64,000 nucleotides of DNA. Source: an uncultured Planctomycetia bacterium. GTDB taxonomy: Bacteria; Planctomycetota; Phycisphaerae; Phycisphaerales; SM1A02. The notes under the pieces are model-generated. The model had not been told where the DNA came from. It ran no database searches and saw only the letters and a list, made by a program, of their open reading frames with translations. This document shows, piece after piece, positions 43,710 through 52,951 of the stretch. Position 1 is the first letter of the stretch. Each line of letters opens with the position of its first letter. The position numbers and the translations under genes are program-made. The stretch covers positions 40,102 through 104,101 of the forward strand of contig CALMPF010000035.1 in assembly GCA_937871505.1 (NCBI GenBank), in the 5' to 3' direction.

Positions 43710-46700
43710 TCACGGCGATCCCTCGCGCCGCGCCGCCGCGGCCTTCAGGGCAGGCGACACCTTCTTCGAACGCCCGGCGCCGTAGAGCGGTCGGAACGCG
43801 GGCGCGGCGGGGGCCGGCGAGACCGCGCCGGCCTGCCGGGCGGGGTCATCGCGTCCGGCGCCGCGACTCGCCGAGGCGGCGCCCTCCGGGGCCGCTCCCT
43901 GCGCGCCGCGGTGGTGCGGCGACGAATCACCGCCGGAGTGCGCAGCGCCGCCTGCGCGCTCAGCGGAGGGTGACGGCGCACCGCGCGCGGGCGAGGCGGC
44001 GGCGACATCCCGATCCCGGAGGCCCTCGCCGCGCTCTCCGGAGTCGCCTCCGCCGCCCTTGCCGCGCCGCCGGCGGCGACGACGACGGCGTCCGCCGCCG
44101 CCCTCCGCCGCGCCGTCGCCCGAGGACTCCGACGCGAGCCCTTCCGCGTCGGGCTCATCGAGACGATCGGACTCGTCGTCATCCCTCCCGGACTCCGCGG
44201 CCGCAGCGCCGTCAAGATCCGGCGCCTCGACCGAAGGCTCGGGGGCGAACCACGCGCGGACCACCGCGCACTCGTCGGGCGACAGGACGGCCATGTGGTT
44301 CTTCACATCGATGGCCTCCGACTCCGCACAGCGGGCGAGCAGCTCCTTCGAGGTGACTCCCAGGTCCTTCGCCAGCTCGAAGACGCGCCGCGGGTGCTCC
44401 TCGACGGCCGGCGGCGGCACTGCCGCGGCTGACTGCCGGGAGCTCGGTGCGGCGCCGTCGTTCGACGCACCCACCGACCCGGTCGGCGCGTTGAGAGCCT
44501 GTCCGCGCGGCGCCGCGCTCGCCTGGCCCCGCTCCGATCCCGTCGCGGCGGCGCCGTTGTCGGTTGCCATCTCCGCCCCGACGCCCCCGCCACCTCGGCG
44601 GCGACGGCGACGGCGACGCCGACGACCGCCTCCCTCGCCTTGGCCATCGCCCTCCACCGTCCCTCCGGTCGTCGCGGCACCATTGGGTGCGGCTCCCGCC
44701 GCGCCAGCCGCGCGCGCCGCCGGCGGCGCTCCCGCGGCGACTGGGGGACGCCCTCCCGGAGCTCCCTGCGGAGGCTTCGCTCCATCTGCGGAGCGCGGCT
44801 CCTGGACCGCCGCGGCGGGCTTCGGTCGCGCGCCGCCGAAGGCGAAGTGCTCGAACCCGCCTGCAAGCGCGATCGCGGTCGCATCCGCCGGAGCGGGCTT
44901 GCGCCGGCGCCGCCGCCGGCCTCCGCGCGCCTCCGGCTCGTCGGCCTCGGAGTCCTCGGGCGGCAGCTCCGTCGGCAGCTCCGCGAGGCGCGGCGGCATG
45001 ACCGCAGGGAGCTTCTCGATGTCGATGTCGGCGCCTCGGTCGTCGTAGGCGTAGAGGTCGATCCGATCGACGGCGAGCGCGTCGCTGATGCGGATCTCGA
45101 CCTTCTTCCCGGAGCGGTCCTCGAGTTCGTCGATGGCGCGGCGACGCGTGCTGAGCAGGATGCTCGCGACGCGCGTCGAGCAGACCATCTCGACTCGCCG
45201 CACCCGCTCATAGTGGAGCAGGCACGCGATCCGGCGCAGCGAGTCCCCCGCCACCGCATCGGGCATCTTGATCTCGCCATGCCCGCCGCAGTGCGGACAG
45301 TCGATGTAGTGGGTCTTGCGGAGGCTCGGGCGCATCCGCTGCCGCGTCATCTCGAGGATGCCGAACTCGCTGATCGGCGCCACCGTCGTCTTGGCCCGGT
45401 CGACGCGGAGCGCCTGCCGGAACCGATCCTCGATGTCGCGGCGGTGCTTCGCCGCGCGCATGTCGATGAGATCGTTGATGATCACCCCGCCCAGATCGCG
45501 CAGCCGGAGCTGCCGCGCGATCTCCTCCACCGCCTCGATGTTGGTGTGATAGGCGTTGGTTTCGCTGTCCCTCGCCGCGCGGCTGCGGCCGCTGTTGACG
45601 TCGATGGCGACGAGGGCTTCGGTCTGGTCGATGACGAGCGCGCCGCCGCTGGGAAGCGGAACGACCTGGGCGTGGGTGAGCTCGATCTGCCGCTCGACGT
45701 CGAAGGCGTGGAAGATCGGAACGTCCCGGTCGTAGAAGACCACCCGCGGCGCCGAGCGCGGGGCCACGACCGAGAGGAACATCGTCGCCCGGCGGAACGC
45801 GGAGGCGCTGTCGACGACGATGGTCTCGATCGAGCTGTCGACGACGTCGCGGATCGTCCTGATGAGCAGGTCGCTCTCGGTGTAGAGCTCGCACGGCGCC
45901 CCGACGGCGTGCATGCGCTTCTCCATCACCTCCCAGAGCCGCAGCAGATAGGCGGCGTCGCGCTGGAGCTCCTCCTTCGTCCGGTCGAATCCGGCCGTGC
46001 GGAGGATGAACCCGAACCCCTCGGGGAGATCGAGCGAGTCGAGGATCCGGCGCATCTCGCGCCGCTGCTCCTCGTCCTCGACCTTGCGGCTGACGCCGCT
46101 CTTGTCCATCCACGGCATCATCACGATCAGCCGGCCCGGGATGCTGAGATAGCTCGTGAGCGTCGGACCCTTGGTTCCGATCCCCTGCTTGAGCACCTGC
46201 ACCAGGACCTCGTCGCCGCGCCGCAGCGCATCCTGAATGAGCGGACGTTCGCGGCGCGGGATCTTCTTCCCGACGCGTTCGGTGCCGTCGCCCTTGGGGA
46301 AGTAGCGCGGATGGAGGTCGGAGATGTGGAGAAACCCGGCCTGTCCGTGACCGAAGTCGACAAAGGCGGCCTGGATCGCGGGCTCGACGTTGGAGACGCG
46401 GCCCTTGTAGATGTTGCCGACCTGCGTCGTCGTCGAGGCCCGCTCCGCGAAGATCGACTCAAGCCGGGTGCTGCGCGCGTGCCCGGACATGATCGCGATG
46501 CGGCACTCCTCGCCGGGGGTGTCGTTGACGATCATCACCTGTCCGCCGACCTGCCGCGGCGGCGCCGACTCGCGCCGGCCCTCTCGGTCGCCGTCGCGCC
46601 TCGCCTCGGGGTGCTCGCGCCGCCCGCTCCGCGCATCGCCGACCTCGCCGCGCCGCTGCGGCGCGGGATCGCGACCAGCCTCGTCCGGACCGCGCTCAGC

Positions 46701-47489
46701 GCGGCCCTCGTCGTCGGCGTCGATCCAGTCCGCGGCATCGTCGGCGCTCTCGGCGGCCTCGAGCACGTCGGTACCCTCGCGCTCGTCGAACCCTGCCAGC
46801 GGTTCCTCAGAGGATCCGACCGCGGACCTGCCCCCGCTGAGCACGCTCTGCTCTGATGCGGGGGCCACTTCCGGCGCGGCTTCAGCCCGAGCGCGGCGGC
46901 CGCGGCCCGCGCCGGAGCGACCGGCTCGGACTCCCTGCGACGCCATCGACTGCTCGGCCGAGGCCGCCGAGCCGCCTTCGGCGCCGGCGCCCGCGCCGCG
47001 GGAGCGCGGACCAGCGCCCGCGGGCGCTGTGCGCTCTGCCTTCGAGGTGGACTTGGCCGCTCGTGCGCGAGCGCCCTTCGCCCCCACCTTCGCCCCCACC
47101 TTCGCACCCCCGTTTGCTCCCCTTTCAGACGGCTCCGCGGCCGAGGCCGTACCTCCGACGCCCTTGGGCTTCGCGCCGCCGGTCTTGGTGCTCCGGGACT
47201 TCGACGCTGGCGCGGAGGACTTCGGCTTCGCGGCCACCTTCGTCGGCTTCGCCGCGGCGCCGGCGGTTCGCGGTTGCTTGGCGGGCGCTGCGCCGACCGG
47301 GACGGCGCCTGCCGTCTTCTTTGCCCCGGCCGGGGTCTTCGGTTCTGAGGATCGCTTGCTGGCGGGCGAGGGTTTGCTCGCCGCCCCCGCAGGGGCGGCG
47401 TCAGCGGCGCGACCGCGACCGGCGGCGCGCGGTGATCGAGAGCCGCCAGCGGGTTCGCGGGCGGGGTCGAGCAGGGGATTCGTGGACAC
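43710..47489 (-). CDS. rne: Ribonuclease E/G with IF2-N-like domain in the tail
   Basis: Endoribonuclease for mRNA decay and rRNA maturation. An N-terminal extension (1-318) is Ala/Lys/Arg-rich and disordered; the conserved core starts at MIVNDTPGEECRIAIMSG (residue 319), so an alternative ATG at 46535 is plausible. The S1 region is NIYKGRVSNVEPAIQAAFVDFG. Catalytic Asp630 (AIDVNSGRS) and Asp673 (INDLIDMR) are 43 apart, as in E. coli (303/346). Zn-link CPHCGGHGEI follows. The tail has several Arg runs (RRRRRRRR) and, at about 1027-1080, RVFELAKDLGVTSKELLARC, an IF2 N-terminal-type fold. The 1,259-residue length is due to these disordered parts. GTG start. Confidence 0.93.
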   Translation of the reverse strand: MSTNPLLDPAREPAGGSRSPRAAGRGRAADAAPAGAASKPSPASKRSSEPKTPAGAKKTAGAVPVGAAPAKQPRTAGAAAKPTKVAAKPKSSAPASKSRSTKTGGAKPKGVGGTASAAEPSERGANGGAKVGAKVGAKGARARAAKSTSKAERTAPAGAGPRSRGAGAGAEGGSAASAEQSMASQGVRAGRSGAGRGRRARAEAAPEVAPASEQSVLSGGRSAVGSSEEPLAGFDEREGTDVLEAAESADDAADWIDADDEGRAERGPDEAGRDPAPQRRGEVGDARSGRREHPEARRDGDREGRRESAPPRQVGGQVMIVNDTPGEECRIAIMSGHARSTRLESIFAERASTTTQVGNIYKGRVSNVEPAIQAAFVDFGHGQAGFLHISDLHPRYFPKGDGTERVGKKIPRRERPLIQDALRRGDEVLVQVLKQGIGTKGPTLTSYLSIPGRLIVMMPWMDKSGVSRKVEDEEQRREMRRILDSLDLPEGFGFILRTAGFDRTKEELQRDAAYLLRLWEVMEKRMHAVGAPCELYTESDLLIRTIRDVVDSSIETIVVDSASAFRRATMFLSVVAPRSAPRVVFYDRDVPIFHAFDVERQIELTHAQVVPLPSGGALVIDQTEALVAIDVNSGRSRAARDSETNAYHTNIEAVEEIARQLRLRDLGGVIINDLIDMRAAKHRRDIEDRFRQALRVDRAKTTVAPISEFGILEMTRQRMRPSLRKTHYIDCPHCGGHGEIKMPDAVAGDSLRRIACLLHYERVRRVEMVCSTRVASILLSTRRRAIDELEDRSGKKVEIRISDALAVDRIDLYAYDDRGADIDIEKLPAVMPPRLAELPTELPPEDSEADEPEARGGRRRRRRKPAPADATAIALAGGFEHFAFGGARPKPAAAVQEPRSADGAKPPQGAPGGRPPVAAGAPPAARAAGAAGAAPNGAATTGGTVEGDGQGEGGGRRRRRRRRRRGGGGVGAEMATDNGAAATGSERGQASAAPRGQALNAPTGSVGASNDGAAPSSRQSAAAVPPPAVEEHPRRVFELAKDLGVTSKELLARCAESEAIDVKNHMAVLSPDECAVVRAWFAPEPSVEAPDLDGAAAAESGRDDDESDRLDEPDAEGLASESSGDGAAEGGGGRRRRRRRRRGKGGGGDSGERGEGLRDRDVAAASPARGAPSPSAERAGGAAHSGGDSSPHHRGAQGAAPEGAASASRGAGRDDPARQAGAVSPAPAAPAFRPLYGAGRSKKVSPALKAAAARREGSP

Positions 47490-48187
47490 GGGCGTGATTC
47501 TCCAGGCGTGGAGAGCCGGGCGGGCGCACCTCTCGCTGCGAGCTCCGCGAAGTCGCGGCGCGGCCGGCCGACGCAGGACGCCATGGCATCCTCGCGGCGG
47601 TCGGAACGTCGGTCTCGCAGGCTGCGGTGAGGGACAAGCGGTCGGCTCGCGCGGGACGCTCAGGCGATCGGGGCCGGCGCCGAGTCCGGTCGGATCGGGT
47701 CGGGCCGGATCGAACGTGCGTGCACGATTCGAACCTGACCGACGCGAACTGGACCAACTCCGACTGGACCGACTCCGACTGGGCCAGCTCGAACTGGATC
47801 GGTCGGATTTCAGCCGGTTTCGTCTGGGTCTGAGTCCGTTTCATCTGGGTCCATCCGGGCCCATCTGATCCAGCCTCGTCCAGACTCATCCAGCCTCATC
47901 CAATCCGACCCGGCGTGAGCCGGTCTGAGCCGGGGTGGCCCGACACGCAGCGACTCGGTCTCCGTGGTCCGCTCGGCAACCGATTCGTCGCGCGATCCGA
48001 GCGCGTCGCGCGGGATCGGCACGTCGGTCCGGGCTCGGACGAGCCACGGTCGCGGCGCTGCTGCCGCCGGGGCCCCGGCGGGGCCGCCTTGCACGTCCCG
48101 CAGGTTGCTGTTCCGCCACAGTCATCCGGGCTTCGGGCCCGGGACCGGCGCAGGAACAGGGGTCGGGGACGGAAACTGGGGGAGCCC
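47490..48187. other. Long non-coding region upstream of rne
   Basis: About 700 nt between rne and ptsI. It would contain the rne promoter and 5' leader on the minus strand, and holds the 15-bp tandem repeats described separately. I found no clear promoter hexamers or protein gene. Confidence 0.5.
47722..47796. repeat. 15-bp tandem repeat, five imperfect copies
   Basis: Units follow the pattern GACCGACTCCGACTG with substitutions (copies at 47722, 47737, 47752, 47767, 47782). In one + frame they encode pentapeptide-repeat-like units (ANWTN, SDWTD, SDWAS). They lie within the region upstream of rne. Confidence 0.75.
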
Positions 48188-49945
48188 TCAATCGGCCCCG
48201 AGGCCGCCTGAAGACTCCGGAACGATCTTCCGAAGTTCGTCGCGCAGCGTGCTGAGCACCTGGCGTTCGGAATCGAACGAGCCGACCCTTCTGGCCAGCC
48301 GCTCGCACTGAGGAACGTCGACCGCCCGGATCACGCGCTTGATCTGCGGGATCTGCGACGGGACGAGGGAGAGTGTACGCAAGCCCATTCCGATCAGCAA
48401 CATGGTGTAGAGCGCCTCGCCCGCCATCTCGCCGCAGATGCTCAGGTCGATCCTGGCCTGCCGGGCCGCCCGCACGACGATCTTCATCAGTTGCAGCACC
48501 GCCGGGCTCGCGCCGGTGTAGAGACCTGCGACGCGCTCGTTCCCGCGATCGACGGCGAGCGTGTATTGGATCAGATCGTTCGTGCCGAGGGAGAAGAAGG
48601 CGACCTCGCGGGCGAAGACCCGCGCCATCAAGGCCGCGCTCGGGACCTCGATCATGATCCCCACCGGCAGTTTGCGGTCGAACGGGACTCCCTCCTCGTC
48701 GAGCTCCTCCATCACGTCGTTGAGGATCAGGCGCGTCTGCCGCAGCTCGGTCATCGTGGAGACGAGCGGGAACATCACCTTGATCGGTCCCAGCGCCGAC
48801 GCGCGCAGGAGGGCGCGGAGCTGGGTGCGGAAGAGCCCGAGGTTCTGAAGGCAGTAGCGGATGCTGCGGAGCCCCAGGAAGGGATTTCGCTCCGGTTCCT
48901 CGGCGCGGAGCTGGGTGTACTTGTCGGCGCCGAGATCGATCGTCCGGATCGTCAGCGTCCGCCCGCCGAGGCGACCGACGGCTTCTCGATACGCCTCGAA
49001 GTGCTCCTCCTCGGTCGGCTCGCGCTCGCTCGCCAGGAAGAGGTACTCCGTCCGGTAGAGACCGACGCCGTCGCCGCCGTTGGCGAGCACCGTCTCGATC
49101 TCCCGAGGGAACTCGATGTTGCCCAGCAGGGAGATCCGCACCCCGTCGAGCGTCTCAGGGGCGAGCGGCGCGATCTCGCGCAGCCCCTGTCGGAGCGTGC
49201 GGTCGCGCTGCACGAGGCGCCGGTATCGCTCGATCGTCTCGGCGTCGGGCTGCACGAGAACCTGCCCGATGTCGCCGTCGACGATGATCTCGTCACCGTC
49301 TTCGCAGACATGGGTCAGCGTCTGGCACCCGACGACCGCGGGAATGTCCAGCGCCCGGGCGATGATCGAGGTGTGGCTCGTGCGACCGCCCGCATCGGTC
49401 GCGAAGCCGACCACCTTCGCCGGGTCGAGCGCCGCGGCTTGGGATGGAGTCAGCTCATGCCCGATCAGGATCACCTGCCGATCGAGGGTCGCCAGCCGAT
49501 TGGCAGTCAGTCCGATCAGATGCCCGAGGACACGGCGGTCGAGGTCGATGACGTCGTTGGCCTTCTGGCGAAAGACCTCGTTGCCCATCGCCTTGAACTG
49601 GGCCGCAAGAGCCTTGAAGCGCGACGAGACGGCGTACTCCGCAATCACCCCCTCACGCTCGATCTCGGCGCGAATCGGCTCGAAAAGGGAGCGATCCTTC
49701 AGGAGACCGATGTGAAACTCGAAGATCTTCGCTGGCTCCTCGCCGAGCTCGCGGGCGGTCCGCTCGCGGAGCGACTCCAATTCGGCGGAGCTTCTCTCCC
49801 ACGCCGCGGCGAGGCGCTCAAGCTGCCGCGGAATGTCCGCGGGCGGGACGCGGCGGAGCGGCACGTGCTCGTCGGCCTCACCGAGCGCGAATGCGCGCCC
49901 GATGACGATGCCTGGCGAGACCGGGATGCCGCGAATCACCTCCAC
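48188..49945 (-). CDS. ptsI: PTS enzyme I (phosphoenolpyruvate-protein phosphotransferase)
   Basis: Transfers phosphate from phosphoenolpyruvate to HPr. Active-site His191 lies in GGRTSHTSIIARALDIPAVVG (His189 in E. coli). The PEP-binding barrel has GVGLYRTEYLFL, RTIDLGADKY, NPFLGLRSIRYCL, GIMIEVPSAA, FFSLGTNDLIQYTLAVDRGNE and the catalytic Cys in SICGEMAG. Length 585 is standard; there is no GAF domain, so it is the sugar-type EI, not PtsP. HPr and EII components are not in the window. Confidence 0.96.
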   Translation of the reverse strand: MEVIRGIPVSPGIVIGRAFALGEADEHVPLRRVPPADIPRQLERLAAAWERSSAELESLRERTARELGEEPAKIFEFHIGLLKDRSLFEPIRAEIEREGVIAEYAVSSRFKALAAQFKAMGNEVFRQKANDVIDLDRRVLGHLIGLTANRLATLDRQVILIGHELTPSQAAALDPAKVVGFATDAGGRTSHTSIIARALDIPAVVGCQTLTHVCEDGDEIIVDGDIGQVLVQPDAETIERYRRLVQRDRTLRQGLREIAPLAPETLDGVRISLLGNIEFPREIETVLANGGDGVGLYRTEYLFLASEREPTEEEHFEAYREAVGRLGGRTLTIRTIDLGADKYTQLRAEEPERNPFLGLRSIRYCLQNLGLFRTQLRALLRASALGPIKVMFPLVSTMTELRQTRLILNDVMEELDEEGVPFDRKLPVGIMIEVPSAALMARVFAREVAFFSLGTNDLIQYTLAVDRGNERVAGLYTGASPAVLQLMKIVVRAARQARIDLSICGEMAGEALYTMLLIGMGLRTLSLVPSQIPQIKRVIRAVDVPQCERLARRVGSFDSERQVLSTLRDELRKIVPESSGGLGAD

Positions 49946-50148
49946 GAGGGCCGGAGTGTAGAAGCCGCGCGAGTCCGACGCCGAAGGGGAGCGGATGCTG
50001 CGGCCGCCAGCCGGGCCGCGCAGGGCGTGATCAGGTCTGCGCAGGGTGTGTCCATGCGCGAGGCGTGCGGACGAGGCGCCGTGCGGGCGAGCCGGGGAGT
50101 GATTGGCGGAGTGAGACGGGAACTGCCGGGGATCTGCGCCGGGAAGCT

Positions 50149-50205
50149 GCCCCCCCCCGGGGGGGGCGATCTCCGGGGGCGATCTCCGGGGGCGCTCTCC
50201 GGGGA
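50149..50205. repeat. C9G8 palindrome and 13-bp direct repeats
   Basis: A run of nine C followed by eight G (50150-50166) can fold into a very stable stem; it is followed by three copies of a 13-bp unit, CGATCTCCGGGGG (50167, 50180, 50193; the last copy varies). It lies between the stop of the sensor kinase and the start of ptsI on the minus strand, so it may terminate kinase transcription. The remainder of 49946-50245 holds no gene. Confidence 0.6.
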
Positions 50206-50245
50206 TGGGGTCCTCCGGGGCCGGACGAACTTCGGGTGGCGGGAG

Positions 50246-52951
50246 TCAGACCGCGTCCAGCCGGAGCCGGAAGGTCGCCCCGCCGCCCGGGGTGGGCTCC
50301 AGCGTCAGGTCACCGCGCATGGCGCGGGCGAGCTCGCGGGAGAGGGCGAGTCCGAGCCCGATTCCACGGATCTCGCCCGTGAGATCGTCACCCCCGCGCT
50401 CGAAGGGCCGGAAGAGCCGCGCCGCGAGCGCCGGAGCGATCCCCGGACCGCGATCGACGACGAGCAGATCGAGCCGGTCGCGACGCGGCTCGATCCGAAG
50501 GACGACGTGAGCGCGGCCGTTCCCGTTGATGCGGGGTCCGGCGCCCCCGGATGGGGTCGCGGCATCCGGCGAAGCGGCACCACCGGAGGCTGACCCGGCT
50601 GGCGCTGCCGAGGCACCACCGAAGACCGCGGGAGCGCCGAGGTCGGCCTCGTTCACGGCGCAGCCTTCGCGCAGATCGTTGGCCCCTCGTGTCTCGACGG
50701 TGCCGGGTGCGTCGATGGTCGCAGTCGGCCCGGCGGTCCCGTCCGCTGGAAGGGCGCCGTTCGCTCCGCTGATCCTGTCGGTCTCCGCGGCCTCGGCGGA
50801 CGCGCACACCTCCCCGCTCGATGCGGCCGAACCGCCCGCGACGTCGGGATGATCGACCGACCCCCAGCGGCCATCGCCGGCGCCGCTCCGGGCTCCGCCG
50901 AAGGCCTTTCCCGACGCGACGTCGCCCGCGCGCTCGTGCACGGCGTACTTCGCTGCGTTGTCGACAAGATTGGCCAGTATCCGCTCGACGCTCTCGATGT
51001 CGAGCGACCACGGGTCGCGCCGATCGACCGCCTCCGGGCCCTCGACCGCGAGCTCCACTCCAGCTTCCCGGGCGCGGCGCTGAAGAGGCGGAACGAGGCG
51101 GGCCAGGAGGCCTGCGGTGTCGATGCCCTCGCGCCGGGGCACATGCCTGCCCTGCTCGATCCGCGCGTACGAAAGCACGTTCTCGACCAGACTCCCGAGG
51201 CGGTGCGACTCGGTGCGGAGCGTCTCCAGATACTGCGTCCTGCGCTCCGGCGGCACCATGCCGTCGGCGAGCATCTCGGCATAGAGCTGGAACGTCGTCA
51301 GCGGCGTGCGCAGCTCGTGGGTGACGGTTCCGGCGAACCGCGCCCGCCGCTCGGCGTCGGCGCGGACGGCACGGAGCGTCAACCCCGCGCCCGCGATGGC
51401 GCCGAGCAGGCCGAGCCACGCGGCGCCGAGGGCGACGCGGGCGGGGCGAAGGCCCGGGTCCTCCGAGGGTCGCGTCGGCCCCGGAAGCACATGCGCCGGC
51501 ACGCTGGCCAGCCGGAGCTGGCCGTGATCACCATCGGCCCCACTCCCTCGGGTGACGTCCGCGTCACCGCTCCCCTGCGGCGTCGGGCCTGTGGCGAGCC
51601 CACCCGCGCCGGGCGCATCGGGCGTCTGGCTCGGGACCAGCTCCGCCGCAGGGAGCAGGTCCACGACCTGGGCGCGCAGCGCGGCGCAGAGGCTCGGCCA
51701 TGCGACCTCGAAGCCCTGCACCAGCGACTCCGCGCCGACGCGCACGGTGCGGAAGTACCAGAGCGTCCGATCGGGGGCGTCGCCCTCGTGCGCTCCCGGC
51801 AGTTCAATCCAGATCGGTACGAAGGGACCGACGTCGACGGCAGCCCCGATCGGCTCGACCCGCTGCTGCCGGCTCCCCGCGAACTGGCCGGGTCCGCTCG
51901 TCACGACGCGCTTCGCGAAGTCCTCTTCTGCGGAGCTCGCCATCTGCCGTCGCTGTGCGAGGGACGGCTCGTTCGTCGCCTCGCTGCGCGGCATCGCCGC
52001 ATCGCCTCCGCGGCCCCCGCCGTGCGCTGCATCGGCCCGAGCATCCTGATCGGTCCCGCGAGCCGCCGCGGGAGTCGTCGAGGAGTCTCGGTCAGAGGGC
52101 GCCGCGCGGGCGGGGTGCTCCAGGCCGCGGGCTCGAAGCTCCGGCGCGAGGCCCGCACCCGCCTCCTTTCGCGCATCGGCGATTCGGTTGTCGAACTGAA
52201 GCGCTTCCACGGGCCCCGCTGCCGTCGAAACTGGTGCCGTCGGAGCTGGTGCCGGCAGCGCCGCGACCTGCGTCCCGGAGGAGTCGGCATCCGGTCCTGC
52301 CAATGCGTCCGCCCGACCCAGCACGATCGCCCGGGCGCTCTCGAACTGCGCCGTCTGACACGAGGCGGCGAAGTCCACCCGGGCGACGAGCGGAACGCGC
52401 GAGAGGACGCGGCGGGCCGAAGCCAGCGCGTCGCGGGCGGCGGCGATGCGCTCCGCCGGAACGCCCGCAACCGCAAGCAGCCAGAAGTCGTCCTCCGGCG
52501 CCTGCGGCGAGCTGATCGTTCCGCGAGCATCGACCTGGACGTGCAGCCGAATCACCTCGTCCTCGAAGGCCATCAGCGGCGAGATCGCGAGCGACTCTCC
52601 CGGCTCGATGGGGTCGAGAAACTCGCCATAAGTCCGTCGAGACGGATAGAGCGACAGATAGTGGAAGTAGGGTCGCGTCGACTCCGCGGCGAGGCGCGGC
52701 GCCAGCCAGGAGTCCATGCGCCAGAGCGCCAGCCGGATCGCCTGCGCCCGCTCGCTCTCGGCCCGCGCGGCGCGCTCGTCGCTCTCGAGACGGACGACCG
52801 CGACGCTCGCCCATGCCATCGCCGCGATCCCGGCGAGCGAGGCCAGGGCGAAGGCCGCCCACGCCCCGCGTCCGCGCCGCGGCCGCCCCCATGCGCGTCG
52901 CTGCGGGCGCTGCCCGACGCGCTCGGTTCGCTCGGAACCCGTCGACTTCAT
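50246..52951 (-). CDS. Sensor histidine kinase with low-complexity insertion in the ATP domain
   Basis: Membrane sensor kinase of 901 residues, partner of the overlapping OmpR-type regulator. TM helix at about 30-52, a large extracytoplasmic region (about 53-500, partly Ala/Asp/Pro-rich), TM at about 505-530, then HisKA with His545 in FAGTVTHELRTPLT. The HATPase N-box ILANLVDNAAKYA ends at about 667. A roughly 140-residue Ala/Gly/Ser/Asp-rich insertion follows before the strand HVVLRIEPRRDRLDLLVVDRGPGIAP and GIGLGLALSRELARAMRG. No HAMP evident. The start overlaps the regulator stop (ATGA). Confidence 0.88.
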   Translation of the reverse strand: MKSTGSERTERVGQRPQRRAWGRPRRGRGAWAAFALASLAGIAAMAWASVAVVRLESDERAARAESERAQAIRLALWRMDSWLAPRLAAESTRPYFHYLSLYPSRRTYGEFLDPIEPGESLAISPLMAFEDEVIRLHVQVDARGTISSPQAPEDDFWLLAVAGVPAERIAAARDALASARRVLSRVPLVARVDFAASCQTAQFESARAIVLGRADALAGPDADSSGTQVAALPAPAPTAPVSTAAGPVEALQFDNRIADARKEAGAGLAPELRARGLEHPARAAPSDRDSSTTPAAARGTDQDARADAAHGGGRGGDAAMPRSEATNEPSLAQRRQMASSAEEDFAKRVVTSGPGQFAGSRQQRVEPIGAAVDVGPFVPIWIELPGAHEGDAPDRTLWYFRTVRVGAESLVQGFEVAWPSLCAALRAQVVDLLPAAELVPSQTPDAPGAGGLATGPTPQGSGDADVTRGSGADGDHGQLRLASVPAHVLPGPTRPSEDPGLRPARVALGAAWLGLLGAIAGAGLTLRAVRADAERRARFAGTVTHELRTPLTTFQLYAEMLADGMVPPERRTQYLETLRTESHRLGSLVENVLSYARIEQGRHVPRREGIDTAGLLARLVPPLQRRAREAGVELAVEGPEAVDRRDPWSLDIESVERILANLVDNAAKYAVHERAGDVASGKAFGGARSGAGDGRWGSVDHPDVAGGSAASSGEVCASAEAAETDRISGANGALPADGTAGPTATIDAPGTVETRGANDLREGCAVNEADLGAPAVFGGASAAPAGSASGGAASPDAATPSGGAGPRINGNGRAHVVLRIEPRRDRLDLLVVDRGPGIAPALAARLFRPFERGGDDLTGEIRGIGLGLALSRELARAMRGDLTLEPTPGGGATFRLRLDAV

